Shown: in pieces, positions 1 through 11,089 of the stretch
Position numbering within the stretch: position 1 is the stretch's first letter
How the letters are laid out: each line of letters starts with the position of its first letter
Source of the DNA: Cryptomeria japonica
Taxonomy: Eukaryota; Streptophyta; Pinopsida; Cupressales; Cupressaceae
DNA: 64,000 bases
Reading direction: 5' to 3'
Assembly (NCBI RefSeq): GCF_030272615.1
Contig: NC_081414.1
Span: 53,215,636 to 53,279,635, forward strand
Notes under the pieces: model-generated
Told to the model about the DNA's origin: nothing
Databases searched by the model: none
Seen by the model: only the letters and a program-made list of their open reading frames with translations
Made by a program: the position numbers and the translations under genes

Positions 1-302
1 CATCAATTATTATCTGCACTAAAATAGAAACAACATACAAGGACATGCATATGTATCTTACTTAACTAATACATTCATTAACTCACATATGAAATCATCC
101 TAAATAATCTGCATATCATAGGGACAAACCATTTGGCTGCAAGAATTAACCAACAAAGTTCAAACATGATTTCTTAAGTTCAGTTTTAAAACATGGATTA
201 CATATAGTCAATTCACAATATTTTACTATCACAATGCAACCCAAAAGATACCAAAAACCTAAGAGTCCTAATAAAAAACATGTCAATACACCGACTTATC
301 AC
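1..302. other. unassigned flank left of E1
   Basis: AT-rich sequence with no convincing coding potential and no similarity that I can see to the other repeats in the window. Similarity to the E1 LTR begins abruptly at about 303, so this is either host flank or another element that replaced the first ~380 bp of the E1 5' LTR. Confidence 0.4.
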
Positions 303-720
303 AGAGCAGCAACAGTTACTGGATCAGGTATTATAGATGCTATTGTAAAGCAATACAAGATATTGGATTTGTATAATCCTCATTGTAAGTCAGTGAAACT
401 TCCCATTGAGTAGTGAGCTCTAGGCAATTGGCCTTCCTGCATGTGTAGGCCCCTATTGTAAGTAATATTCTCTTATTGGCCAGTGAGTGAATATTGTGGG
501 TCACAAATCCCACCGAAGTTTTTCCCACATCGGGTTTCCTCGTTAAAACCTTGTGTTATGTTGTGCTTTTCATGTGGATGTTCTTAATTTTGTTTATTGC
601 ATTATTTCTTGCATACCGGTACACTATTATAATATGTTCTTCATGTTTTAAGTCAAGAAATTATAATCACTAGTTAGATACTGATTCACCCCCCCCTCAG
701 TATCTATGGGATTCCTAACA
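303..720 (+). repeat. E1 5' LTR, left-truncated
   Basis: It aligns nearly base for base with 6163-6581, both ending in CCTAACA. It contains the C-run motif GATTCACCCCCCCC shortly before its end. The first ~380 bp of the LTR, present in the 3' copy, are missing, so the usual promoter region of the upstream LTR is absent. Confidence 0.9.
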
Positions 721-734
721 ATTGGTATCAGAGC
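721..734 (+). promoter_or_regulatory. E1 primer binding site (tRNA-iMet type)
   Basis: ATTGGTATCAGAGC directly follows the LTR end. TGGTATCAGAGC is the classic plant LTR-retrotransposon site complementary to the 3' end of initiator methionine tRNA. Confidence 0.9.
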
Positions 735-791
735 TTGGTCCTCTATTTTCAGAAGCCTAACAGCTTGAGGAAGATCTTGACATCGGTAAAG

Positions 792-1949
792 ATGGAAAAT
801 CTGATGAAGCAACTTGAAGGAGCTCTTTCAGACTATGATGCAGAGAAATTGAAAAATATCAAACTAGAAGATGATTTAAGAGCAGCTCAGGATATCATTC
901 AGGAACTTCAAGAGAATCTTACTGTTGCAAGAAATAAGAGAAGAGAACTTTGTGAAAAATTGCAAAATGAGAATGATGAAAAGGAATCACTTAATGATAT
1001 GATAAGAAATTTGAAACAAGAGAACATGATAACAAAGAATAAGATGCAGGATATGACTATGAGATTTTGCAAAGAGATTTGAGGATAGGAAGAAGAATGA
1101 AGAAGAATTGACCAGAAGACTAAGTGATGCAGCAAATGAGAACACAAGACTTAGCTATGAAAATGACATGTTGAAGACAGATCTGATGCATACTCAGAAT
1201 GACTCAAATGAACTGATGAGACAAAAAGAAGTCTTAGAAAGAGAACTAGAAACTGCAAATCAACATAAAGAAAAATTCAAGAAAAGCTCAGAGGAACTTG
1301 GCACCTTGCTGAAGAATCAAAAACCTAAAGGTGACACTTCTAGAATTGGCTTTGAAGTTGGTGAAAGCTTCAGTACTGCAAATACTCAGGATCACAGCAA
1401 ACCAGTAAGACAACTTAATGCTTATAAATTCAATGGAAAATGCTTTAACTGTAATAAGTATAGTCATAGAGCAAATGAATGTAGATCTAGAAATTATCAG
1501 AATATCAACACACCCACCGGTCAATGTTCAAAATGCAACAAAGTTGGTCACAACTCTGAAAACTGCAGAATGAATGTGAGATGTTATGTTTGTGGAAGAT
1601 TTGGACATTTATCTAATGAATGTAGAACACAAACCGGCATAGGTTATGGGAAAGATATTCAGAAGAATAATGTAACTTGTTATGCATGTAACAAGATGGG
1701 CATATTGCTAAATTCTGTAGAAGTAAAGGAACATCGGTAGAAAACAAAAGTTCTAGCTTGAAAGGTAAAGAAAAAGTTGAAGAGGTTAAGCAAGAATTCT
1801 CAAAACAATGGATTAGAAAAGCTAATCTAAATATTGGGAATACTCCTCCACCGGTAGAAAAAATCAATGCTTCACCGGCAGGACAGAGTGATGCTTCACC
1901 GTTAGGATAGAGCAGTGCTCCACCGGCAGGAAGTTCTTCATCTAATTGA
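792..1949 (+). pseudogene. E1 ORF1: gag-like coiled-coil protein with four CCHC zinc knuckles
   Basis: The reading starts at ATG 792 (MENLMKQ). It runs through a long Glu/Lys/Leu-rich coiled coil of roughly 200 residues and then four retroviral-type zinc knuckles (CFNCNKYSHRANEC, CSKCNKVGHNSENC, CYVCGRFGHLSNEC and a fourth near 1678), followed by a Pro/Ser-rich tail. Zinc knuckles of this kind bind nucleic acid in Gag nucleocapsids. The usual Copia Gag core seen in E2 and E11 is absent, the coiled coil taking its place. The frame is broken by a one-base gain in a T run near 1063-1066 and a one-base loss near 1697; a TAG also lies near 1907. It is probably the packaging protein of the element. 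I infer the role from the zinc knuckles and position only. Confidence 0.7.
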
Positions 1950-2253
1950 AGAAAGTTTCCTTGAGGGTTTGGCAATCTAATGACACATGTGCTATTATTC
2001 CCTCAGTTAGAGATAAGAAGTTGGAAATTACTTTTTACCGGCAGAAAATGTTAAGTGAATATTTAACTGGCATGCATTTAATGTGGTAGATGGCAAAAAG
2101 ACACTATAAAATTGAGGTTTTGGCTCCATTCCATTTCACCGAGATTTCAAACCTACGAAGAGCACGAAGATTCCAATCTAAGGCATTTCGAGCTAGAGGC
2201 AAGAACACTCCAAGCAATCATCCATCCTAAAGACAGTAAAAGGTATTTTATCA

Positions 2254-5200
2254 TGGCATCCACTTCTACAATTGAATATATAGCAAACCCTACTGTTGTC
2301 GAAGTTATAAAAATACCTAGGCCCATATTTCAGTTAGTTCCCAAGGTAGCAAAGAAATATGATACCTTAGGTGCTTTTTCTCAAATTCCTAAGGGAGTTG
2401 TTTATGCTGAAGACCCCAGAATTTACATCCACTGCAACATTGAGGAACTAGGAGATGAAGAGATTAAAACCATATTTAAAACTATGATATGTGATGAATC
2501 CGACAATATAAAAGATGAACACAAGATCATTGAGACCCTAGGATTCACAGAGATCCTTAGCATTCCTGAATTCCCCAAGGATGTGATTAGGATAGTCTTA
2601 AGCAGGGTACATGGTGAATTTTTTTGGTTAGATGCAATCCACAAAATCACTAAGGAAGCTGTGAAAGCTTTCACAGGGTTATTGACCACTGGTAAAAGGC
2701 CAAATAAAACTAAGAAGGTATCCAATGACCTATTTACAAACCTAACTGGTGCAACATTCGACAAAAGGTCCCTAAGAGTCAATGATGTAACAGATATTAA
2801 TGTGAGATTTATCAGCATGATATTAGGATATAAAGCTACTCATGCAAATAGACTCAATTCAATTTCAAGTTTATGCATTAAGAGTGCTTATGATATGGTC
2901 ACAGATAATGCAAAGATTGATATATGTGAGTGGTTAAAGGATGAATTAATTGACAACCTTGGAAAGATTAAGAAGGACAAGAAAGGAACTTTCAAGTTTG
3001 GAAATCTATTAGTATGTCTGATGCTACATATAACCAAATAGGTTCCCGGTATAGGCTACAAAGAACTTGGATATGATATACCGGTAGGTAAATAGTTAAC
3101 AAAACTATTCAATAACATGGGAGAAGACAAGGAAAACAATATTCATGATTTCTTTCAAGCACTAAAGGCCAAAATGAAGAAAAGAATTAGGTTATCACAA
3201 AAGATTGTCAACAAATACAAAGATGAAATATGCTTTGTAATCAAGAAGGATGAAATCTGGATGGAAGTAGTCATCCCTAGGATAGTTTGGGTAACCGAGA
3301 TGGGCTATGAAACAGATGATCATATAATTGAAACATATGCTAAAGCACTTTTGGGAGCCCCTAAAGAACCTAAGGAAGAAATATTTGGTAGTGCAAAAAC
3401 CATTGAAAGCCAAATACAATCAAAGAAAAGAGTGAAAAAGGTTGAGGCAGTTGTAAGGAAAGGTTCTAGACAAGCAAAGGCCATCAAAGAAGATGTGTTG
3501 AAGAAAACTGGTATAACAGAGGATGAGTTAGCAGCTCCACAACCTGAAACTCACCTATCACCGGTAGGTACCTCTTCGGAGAGTGATATGCTTGAAACTT
3601 TCAAAAGAGTTGTAAGGAAAAGAGATCCCTCACCGGCAACCACACCCTCACCCAGGAGGACAAGACAAAAACAACAAGCAGTGAGATCTCTGGTAAGAAA
3701 GGCTACACCAAAGAAGAAGAAATTGACACTCAAAAAGAAGAAGAGGACAAACAAAGACTTGGCCCCTCTTGATATACTGCTGAATGAAATTACAGAGGAA
3801 GGTAAATTGAAGAATATAGAGAAAATATATGACACTTTAACAGCTGATGAAAAAGAACAAGTTGAAAACAGTGTTATATTGCATATGGATATGTATAAGA
3901 AATTTTTGATGGAAGTAGTAAATGAAATTCCAAATGAACTATTTAAGAGACTGGAAGCAAGAAGACAAGTAGTAATAGAACTGGACAAGAAAATAAAGAT
4001 TGAGAAGCTACTTGTTGTATATCCGGTAAATTCACCCAAAGAAATCAATGACCTAATTGCTCAAGCCAACCGGTCAGTATTTTCTACTGCACACTGACAC
4101 ATTGCTTTAATGGTTGGAAGAGTTAATGAGGTGATCGAGGAGATAGAAAATGGATGGGATATATTCCTAGTTGAAAAAGAAAAACAAGAAGAATACATGA
4201 ACCCCAAACCTATAAAATTTTATCAGAAAGATAGAGACAAGGGTAAAGGTAAAGTTGGTGGACCACCTAGTATCAAGGTTAAAGACAACTTACCCCCACC
4301 TCCTTTGATTACTCCACCGGTAAAAACAACAGCTATAGAAGATCAATCGGCAGCTGAGAGTATGGATGTAGAGGATGGTAATCCTAATCCTGAAGTCTTA
4401 TATGTTGTGGATGTTGATACTCAAAAGATCAACATTGTGGTAGACAAAGATATAGCTGATAAAACTGAAATGGCTAGTGAGCCTCCGATAGTTGAGCAAA
4501 CTGAAAAACACACAGGAGAAACCAACAGATAACAAAGAGAAAAAGGTAGAGACTCAGACTCAGACTCAGACAATGCAACAAATAGAAAAACAAATAGAGC
4601 AAAAGGCTCCGGAACAAGAACAACAACAACAGAAACAGGAACCACAACAACAACAGGAATAGGAACATAAGGAAACAGTGCCACTGGCAACTAGAGAAGT
4701 AGAAAAACCATTGCTTAAGGAAATGTAGACACAAACAGACCTACCAGAGGTCAATAAAAGCTTGGTTACTTCCACTGGCGGTACTCAGAATGTTGGCTCA
4801 TCATCAGGCTACAAATCAACTAATGTGACTGAGGTACTATTAGACTCAATCCAAAAGATAACAGACTACAGCTCACAAGCTTATAAGGCAATTGATGATA
4901 CCATACCAATTTTGAAGGTAATTGCTCCTAACTCTAATACAGACAATAAAGATTATTTAGGACAACTTGATACACTATGTAAATATATCACAGAAAACAT
5001 TGAGAAAATAAAGGAAGAGACATTGAAGGATAAAATAGAAATTGAAAAGCAGAAATTCTTTGATGAGCAAATAAAGAAGTGTAACAGATATTTTGACACA
5101 CTTCTACTGGAATTGTGTAATTTATTGAAAGAGTACAAAACTCTGTACAAAGACACCTGTAAGACAAACTTTTTGACTGTACATATAGACAAGAAGATGA

Positions 5201-5580
5201 GCAAGGTACAGGATGAGATCAATAAACTTGCAGATAATTTTGTTAACTCACTTGATACACTATCAATTTTTGAGGAGAAGATAACAAATTTTGAAGAAGA
5301 TTTACTTAAATTGGAAAGAGAGAAAGAAAGAATAGTGAATAAGGCAAAGCATTTGAGATTAAAACTAAGTCCAAGATTGGACTATCTAGCATCACTGCGA
5401 AAGGAAGTATTTGAGGCACTAATACAGGGACAGAAAACACCGGCAGAGCATTTGCAGCATCTCACCGGTACAGTTAAGAGAACAGAGACAACAATAAGAG
5501 ATAGTAAAAAGTTTATGGAGAGTATAAACTTTATTTTGGTGGATCTATTTCAAATTGTAACTTTCCAGTTACAAGGTTGA
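2254..5580 (+). pseudogene. E1 ORF2: long unknown protein, decayed
   Basis: From ATG 2254 (MASTSTIEY) one frame is open to 4532 apart from stops at 3041, about 3093 and 4097. After a frameshift near 4510-4540 it continues in the next frame to 5580, with TAG codons near 4662 and 4726. The ancestral product would be about 1,100 residues. It has a globular N-terminal region of ~260 residues, a Lys/Arg-rich middle including KKKKLTLKKKKRTNK, a Gln-rich stretch near 4570-4660 and a predominantly helical, coiled-coil-like C-terminal ~270 residues. I recognise no domain; it is not protease, integrase, RT or RNase H. A leader-like noncoding stretch (about 1950-2253) separates it from ORF1. It may be element-specific or an old captured host gene. 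Confidence 0.6.
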
Positions 5581-5770
5581 AACTACAAACTCTACTGACA
5601 TCTTGACAACCTTTGTCATTGATGCCAAAGGGGGAGTAGTGGGATGAGAAAATTCAATATCACAAGATTCATATGCTCAGGGGGAGCACACACATTTTTG
5701 GTAACTTTTTTTTGGACTTCACATTTTTGATACACTTTTTAAATTTCTCATGAGTGTCGCCATCAATGCC

Positions 5771-5782
5771 AAAGGGGGAGAT
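5771..5782 (+). promoter_or_regulatory. E1 polypurine tract
   Basis: AAAGGGGGAGAT lies immediately before the 3' LTR start TGTTGGCA. Plus-strand priming site by position and composition. A similar GGGGGAG string occurs near 5633. Confidence 0.85.
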
Positions 5783-6581
5783 TGTTGGCATATGCACACT
5801 CCAATGAGACATTGTATGTGATTGAAGGTTTTGTCATTGATGGCAACCTTGCAATCCTATGACACCGGCAAAGGCAGTACACCGACATCAGCAGATCACA
5901 CTCTACACCGGCACTCAGGACACCGACACCAGCACTGGCACAAAGAAAGAAAGTATACCGGCATAGAGGCCGACAAGATTCTATTCTATTATATTTTGTT
6001 TATTATTGTAAAAAAATTGCAAGCTGACTTGGCAAATTGTAAAATGACTCATATATAAAAGAGATCATTGTAGACATTTGAAAAGGGATATGAAAGCAAT
6101 AAGGAAAAATATTAGGCAGACCTATTATGCGAAATATAGGCTAAAGGGTTTATGTAAGAAGTAGAGCAGGAACCGTTACTAGATCAGGCATTATAGATTC
6201 TATTGTAAAGCAGTACAAGATATTGGATTTGTATAATCCTCATTGTAAGTCAGTGAGACTTCCCATTGAGCAGTGAGCTCTGGGCAGTTGGCCTTCCTGC
6301 ATGTGCAGGCCTCTATTGTAAGTAATATTCTCTTATTGGCCAGTGAGTGAATATTGTGGGTCACAAATCCCACTGAGGTTTTTCCCACACCGGGTTTCCT
6401 CGTTAAAACCTTGTGTTATGCTGTGTTTTTCATGTGGATGTTCTTAATTTTGTTTATTGCATTATTTCTTGCATACCGGTACACTGTTATAATATGTTAT
6501 GCATGTTTTAAGTCAAGAAATAATAATCATCAGTTAGATACTGATTCACCCCCCCTCTCAATATCTGTGGGATTCCTAACA
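5783..6581 (+). repeat. E1 3' LTR
   Basis: Complete 799-bp LTR from TGTTGGCA to CCTAACA, with short inverted ends. It contains several ACCGGC/ACCGGT words, a TATATAAA-like run near 6051-6058 that could be its promoter, and the CACCCCCC motif near its end. Confidence 0.9.
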
Positions 6582-7134
6582 CCCACTTCTTCTATTAATT
6601 AAATAAATCTTTATTTATTTAATTAATTCATTAGCCTTGTCTACCAATGACACATGTCATTCATCTCTTAATTCCTACACTACCTATCCTCTTATTATTT
6701 TCTTATTTCTTCTACCTACCCTTTAATCCTAGCCGACCATCGATCTTTTACACCTCTTAATCTTATCCATCCACTTTCATATGCTTCTTTCATTATCAAC
6801 CCTAAGCTCCTAGCATTCTAATCAATCTTATGCAATCAAGCCTTTTTGCGGTCAAGTTATCAACCACATTTCCGTTCTTTGTTGAGCTCTTGTGCACACA
6901 TAAAATCTGAGTGCAAATATATCAAGCAAGATCAATGGAGATAGAAAGAATGGAGATTCAAACCCTAGTGGAAATGTCATGGTATAATCTTTGTGATTTT
7001 GTTGATTTGCATTGTCTTAGGTAATCTTTATATGTTATGGTGGATCTTTGTTGTTGTTAGGCTAGGGTTTTGTGGTTGAATTCATTTAGTCTTTCAATAT
7101 TATTGTTTCCATTATTCACTTTTCACAATACACA
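6582..7134 (+). repeat. E0: Tat-family LTR fragment, plus orientation
   Basis: This is the reverse-complement relative of the E7 LTRs (40692-41517, 50584-51315), sharing the AT-rich palindrome ATTAATTAAATAAATC and many long blocks to the LTR end near 7134. The LTR start is missing: E1 abuts it directly. It is therefore a truncated LTR into which E1 probably inserted, with later loss of the other side. It lies on the opposite strand to E7. Confidence 0.8.
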
Positions 7135-7800
7135 CTACCAATTTGAGTAATTAGTTTTAGGTAATGGTTGAATTTTCTAAATCAACTAAATAATGCTTAT
7201 CCCATTCACTACTCCATTCATAAACATTAGGTAGGATATAATTTTTTTTTAAAAGATAAGACTTAGTTATGTGATTGATTGCCAACTACTGAAATCGCCA
7301 TGAAATTGAAATAGAAGAATATTACATTTCAACTCAAAAAAGGGAAAATATTCATGGGACCATGGAGCTGAGTGTTCTTTAAGATGATCTCTATTTGTTC
7401 TTTTATTAATTGCATGCTCTTTCAATTAACACAAACTCTTGCTTGTATTTCTTATCCATGACCTTTTGCTTAACTTCTCCTAATGGTGTGTCTAATGCTT
7501 AATATAAGAAGCTTTTAGCTCTAGTTGTTGTCAACCCTACTCAAAATTGTAGTAGTAATTTAGAATAATTTTTAAATTTTTCTAGTGTTTTGTTTGATAA
7601 TGTTGATAGATAAGAGTTTTTGGATTCAATTGTGATTCTTTGTACATTGATGTTTTAGATCACACTTAATGATCCATCATTACGATGAGGAGTTAAATAA
7701 GAGTTGGATTGCAAACTTGGCTCCATAAATAGGTTGCAATAATTTAAAGTGAAGAGAATGAACATAAAAGGAGAGGGAACAAAGAAAAGGAAAAAACAAT
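7135..7800. other. AT-rich spacer, nothing recognised
   Basis: No coding potential, repeats or splice-like structure that I can support. It may be degraded interior of the Tat element represented by E0, or host sequence. It forms the left flank of E2. Confidence 0.4.
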
Positions 7801-8060
7801 TGATGTATAATGATGAACAACAAATACCCTAATCGGTACTGAGAGGGGGGGGGGGGGTGAATCAATATAGAAAAAAACTTTCTCAACAACTTATCAAGTT
7901 AAAACAATACCAACTGGTTGTCTTTGTCACCAAACTTAACCATGGCAATACCAGTTAAACACAGTAAGACTTCAGACAACATAAACTAATAAGTCTGTTC
8001 ACTTCAAATACATTCAATACTTGATAACAAATTCACCCATAAACATATTCATGTGGTATA
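7801..8060 (-). repeat. E2 3' LTR, distal part
   Basis: Matches 36484-36745 of the other LTR, including a G run (13 G at 7845-7857 against 18 G at 36526-36543). It ends at the GTATA target site of E3; the remainder of the LTR resumes at 30891. Confidence 0.9.
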
Positions 8061-9082
8061 TGTAATACCCTAAAAATGGTCATCTAAACCATGGGCCCCT
8101 AATCTCTACAATGTCACCAAGGTCCTAACCAAAGGCAATTAAATAAATCTTGAGCACACAATTAATTTATAAAATCATCAATGTCACATGGCAAAATTAA
8201 TCACTCAATATTAATTAAATATTTATTTAATTAATTAAATCATTCCAAGTAAATCATTTTAAACAATTATCTTATTTATTTTATTAAATATCCTAGCATA
8301 TTTAATTAAATAAATCAATTTGCCATAATCTTCAAAAAAGGAAACAAATTAAGAAAGAGGGATTGGAAATTATGAGCACAAATCTTCAAAAAAGGAAATT
8401 AATCAAAAAAGGAATTAATTGACAAAAAAAAAGAATTAAAAATTGAGAAAAGAAATCAATTGGAGATAATCTTGAAAACAAATTAAAAATTGATAGATAA
8501 TCTCAAAGAAATCAATTAAAACAATTAAATATTAAAATTGAATGAAATAGAGAATAAACTAGTTTTTTTTTTATTTTATCTTAATTTTAGTTCAATTTAC
8601 TTTAAAACTGAGAAAAGCATCCAATCACATCGATTCACCTGGATTGTGCTTCCTCTTGGAAAATCTTGACTGCTCTCATCTCTCATTCAAAAATCCTAGA
8701 GAATATATTGTTATTATGTTGTTTTTGCTCTAGGTTCATTGAGAATTTGCATTGAGATATTGTATATTAGTTATTCATATTTCTTAAATCATTTAGCTTA
8801 AATATTCATATATTGCTTAAATCATGTTATATTAATCTTGTATTCATCTAGCTTAAATCCATGGTCATATAGATTTAAAAATCCTTCGTTTAGGTGTTGT
8901 CTAGTCACTGGATAGCTTAGCAATCTAAGAGAAATCTAAACTCGCATCTACTAGAAGACAATGGGTCGCTTTGCAATGGTTTATCATTCATTGATTATTG
9001 ATTTACTAACCATGAATCTAATGACTTAATTGAAGTGTTGTGTATTGCAGATACAGATACAAGTCCACTTTTCACACACACA
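8061..9082 (+). repeat. E3 5' LTR, promoter segment deleted
   Basis: Nearly identical to the 3' LTR except for loss of 57 bp at about 8672-8675, between two GCTC copies. The missing segment, present at 30421-30477, contains TATAAA (30463-30468). A conserved LTR relative is not needed to see this: the two LTRs of the same element differ. Confidence 0.9.
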
Positions 9083-11089
9083 TTTTTAGCACCCACCGTG
9101 GGGCTCGAACCCACAACTACAAGATTTCTAATGTTTCTTGAACAAATTTAATGTTTAGTTTTTATAACTAATAAACATGCGTTAAATTTGCAAATAAAAA
9201 TCTTTCTTTTTGCTTGTTCTTCTGTGACAGTAAAAAATGGTCTCGTTTTGGAGGGTATAACTTTTTATTAAACCATTGGATCTAAACCAATTTTTGATAT
9301 GTTGTTGAAAACCAAGTTTTATATAGTTTCACTTAAGCGATTTTCCTAAGAATTTATGGTTTGAAAGTTAGGAATGATAGAGTGCAGTACTATCATTTTA
9401 CTTATTCTTTTGTGACAGTTAAAACTAGTCTATGTTCAGAGGGCTTAACGTTTTATTGAACCGTTGATCTAAACAAAATTTATAAATGTTCTGTAAAACC
9501 AAGTTTTCCACATGTCAACCGAAGTGATGTTTCGAATTACCTCTGGTTGAAAAGTTATAAATGACAGTACAGTACTATCAAAACTGTCATAACTAGGATA
9601 GTCATAAAAAATGGAAATTCTTGTTAGATTAGTTTAATTTACAGTTTGCATGCTAGAATTTTCTTTTGATGATTCTTTAATGTTATTTTGAAAACTAATT
9701 TTGGGCTTTTAATGTTTGTAGTTCCACTTGACAAAGAATTCATCAATCAAACATACGCCTATCAAAGAATAAAAAACATCACTACTGATGTGTTGGTTTT
9801 GCAAGTTGCCTAAAGAGAATCAACCAAACATCGTGTATTTTTTAAATTAATTTTTAGGCACTTAAATTGCTATCTAGTTAAAGAACAAATCTGTCTTTTG
9901 TGTTTTTCAGAAAAATCTGAGAGGTAGGAGAGTATACTCTTGTCTTTTATAGACAATCAAAAATCTAGACCCTCGAAGCTTTTTTCTAAAGTTTTGAGAT
10001 TTGTGTACCTTTAGCGGGCCTGTCACAGTGGGGAAAAGTAATCACCCTACGAGAACGACCCAAGCGAGTACAGCTGGACATGAGCATTCCAACTCACTAT
10101 AATAAATAGGCCTTTGGTGATTAAAGTCTCAAAGGATGGGATTATTTGAGTTTTCTCTTTGAGATCTCTCATATTGAGCATTTTGTAGGGCCTTGAGATC
10201 TCAATCACGTTTACGTGACTACAACTTATTTCGGTAGTTGTCGGGCTATAGGCCTCAATCATGCTTGTGTGACTTCAAGGGGTAATTTCAAATGTAATTC
10301 CTTACTAAGAACTATAAGATAGAGGCTACCCGATTCACCTCCAAAAGATTGATAATCTTTGTGCAAGAGAGATAGTAACTCTCCCAAGGCACTTGTCATA
10401 TCGTGCCCCCATTAGCGTTTAAAGTCAGCTAATACAGTGTTGAGAATCCATTGAGACTCAGTGGCCATATTCTAATTAGCTATTGGGTGTGTACCTAAGT
10501 CAGCAAGCAAAGATTTTCTTCTCTAAGACAACTTCTGTAGGGTTAGCATGTCGTGATTGAATTATTATACATCTTGCGTGTTTTCTGTGTTTTCACCCCT
10601 GAAACTAAAACTGGAATACGAAAACTAGAGAAAACAAATCAACAACTCAGTGATAAACTCTGTCGTATGAATTCTTGTTCTTGTCAGTCAGAATAGTCAA
10701 ACATGCCTAGATCAGTCTACAACGAGCATAAAATTGGACATCGTAATTCGGAGCATAAACAATCTTGATAGTGTATCCCTGTCGTTGCATTGCACGATTT
10801 TGTCAATCATCTCAAGCAGCTACTTCAAACAACATCTCATCAAACCTAAGTTAACTTAGATAATATCTTATACAGGATATATCATTCCTGAAACTAGACC
10901 AGATCTTAGTTACGTCACTCAATCACTATGTTAAACGAACAACTAGCTTCAATTTGATCTTGACTTCTACAACACATCTAGCTCTCGGTCCCGTCGATTG
11001 TAAATGCCTCTTCAAACTAGAAGCTCTTCTAAATTTTTTGAGAAAAGTAAGAATCCCATGGCTACCTTATTCCAATTCCCATAGCTACC
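9083..11089 (+). other. E3 leader (primer-site region to gag)
   Basis: Starts with a primer-site-like stretch around 9086-9116 that includes a T-arm-like GGGCTCGAACCC; I cannot assign the tRNA. A degenerate direct repeat of about 190 bp follows (units beginning near 9221 and 9411, each starting with TGTGACAG). The rest, to about 11040, is noncoding with no ORF I trust. It shares GAGAACGACCCAAG and a CACTATAA-type block (about 10051-10108) with the leader of E7. Confidence 0.6.

Larger units (their letters stand above)
303..6581 (+). mobile_element. E1: non-autonomous Copia-type LTR retrotransposon
   Basis: It has a truncated 5' LTR (303-720), a tRNA-iMet-type primer site, two long decayed ORFs, a purine tract and a complete 3' LTR (5783-6581) with TG...CA ends. 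No protease, integrase, reverse transcriptase or RNase H motif is found in any frame, so the element would need proteins supplied by a relative. The primer site, purine tract and C-rich LTR tail resemble those of the Copia elements E2 and E11 in this window, suggesting a Copia helper (inference). No target duplication can be tested because the left end is missing. Confidence 0.85.

Noticed and set aside
4561-4640. CAACAA/CAGACT microsatellite as a separate feature
   Set aside because: It is the Gln-rich linker of E1 ORF2 in one frame and needs no other explanation.
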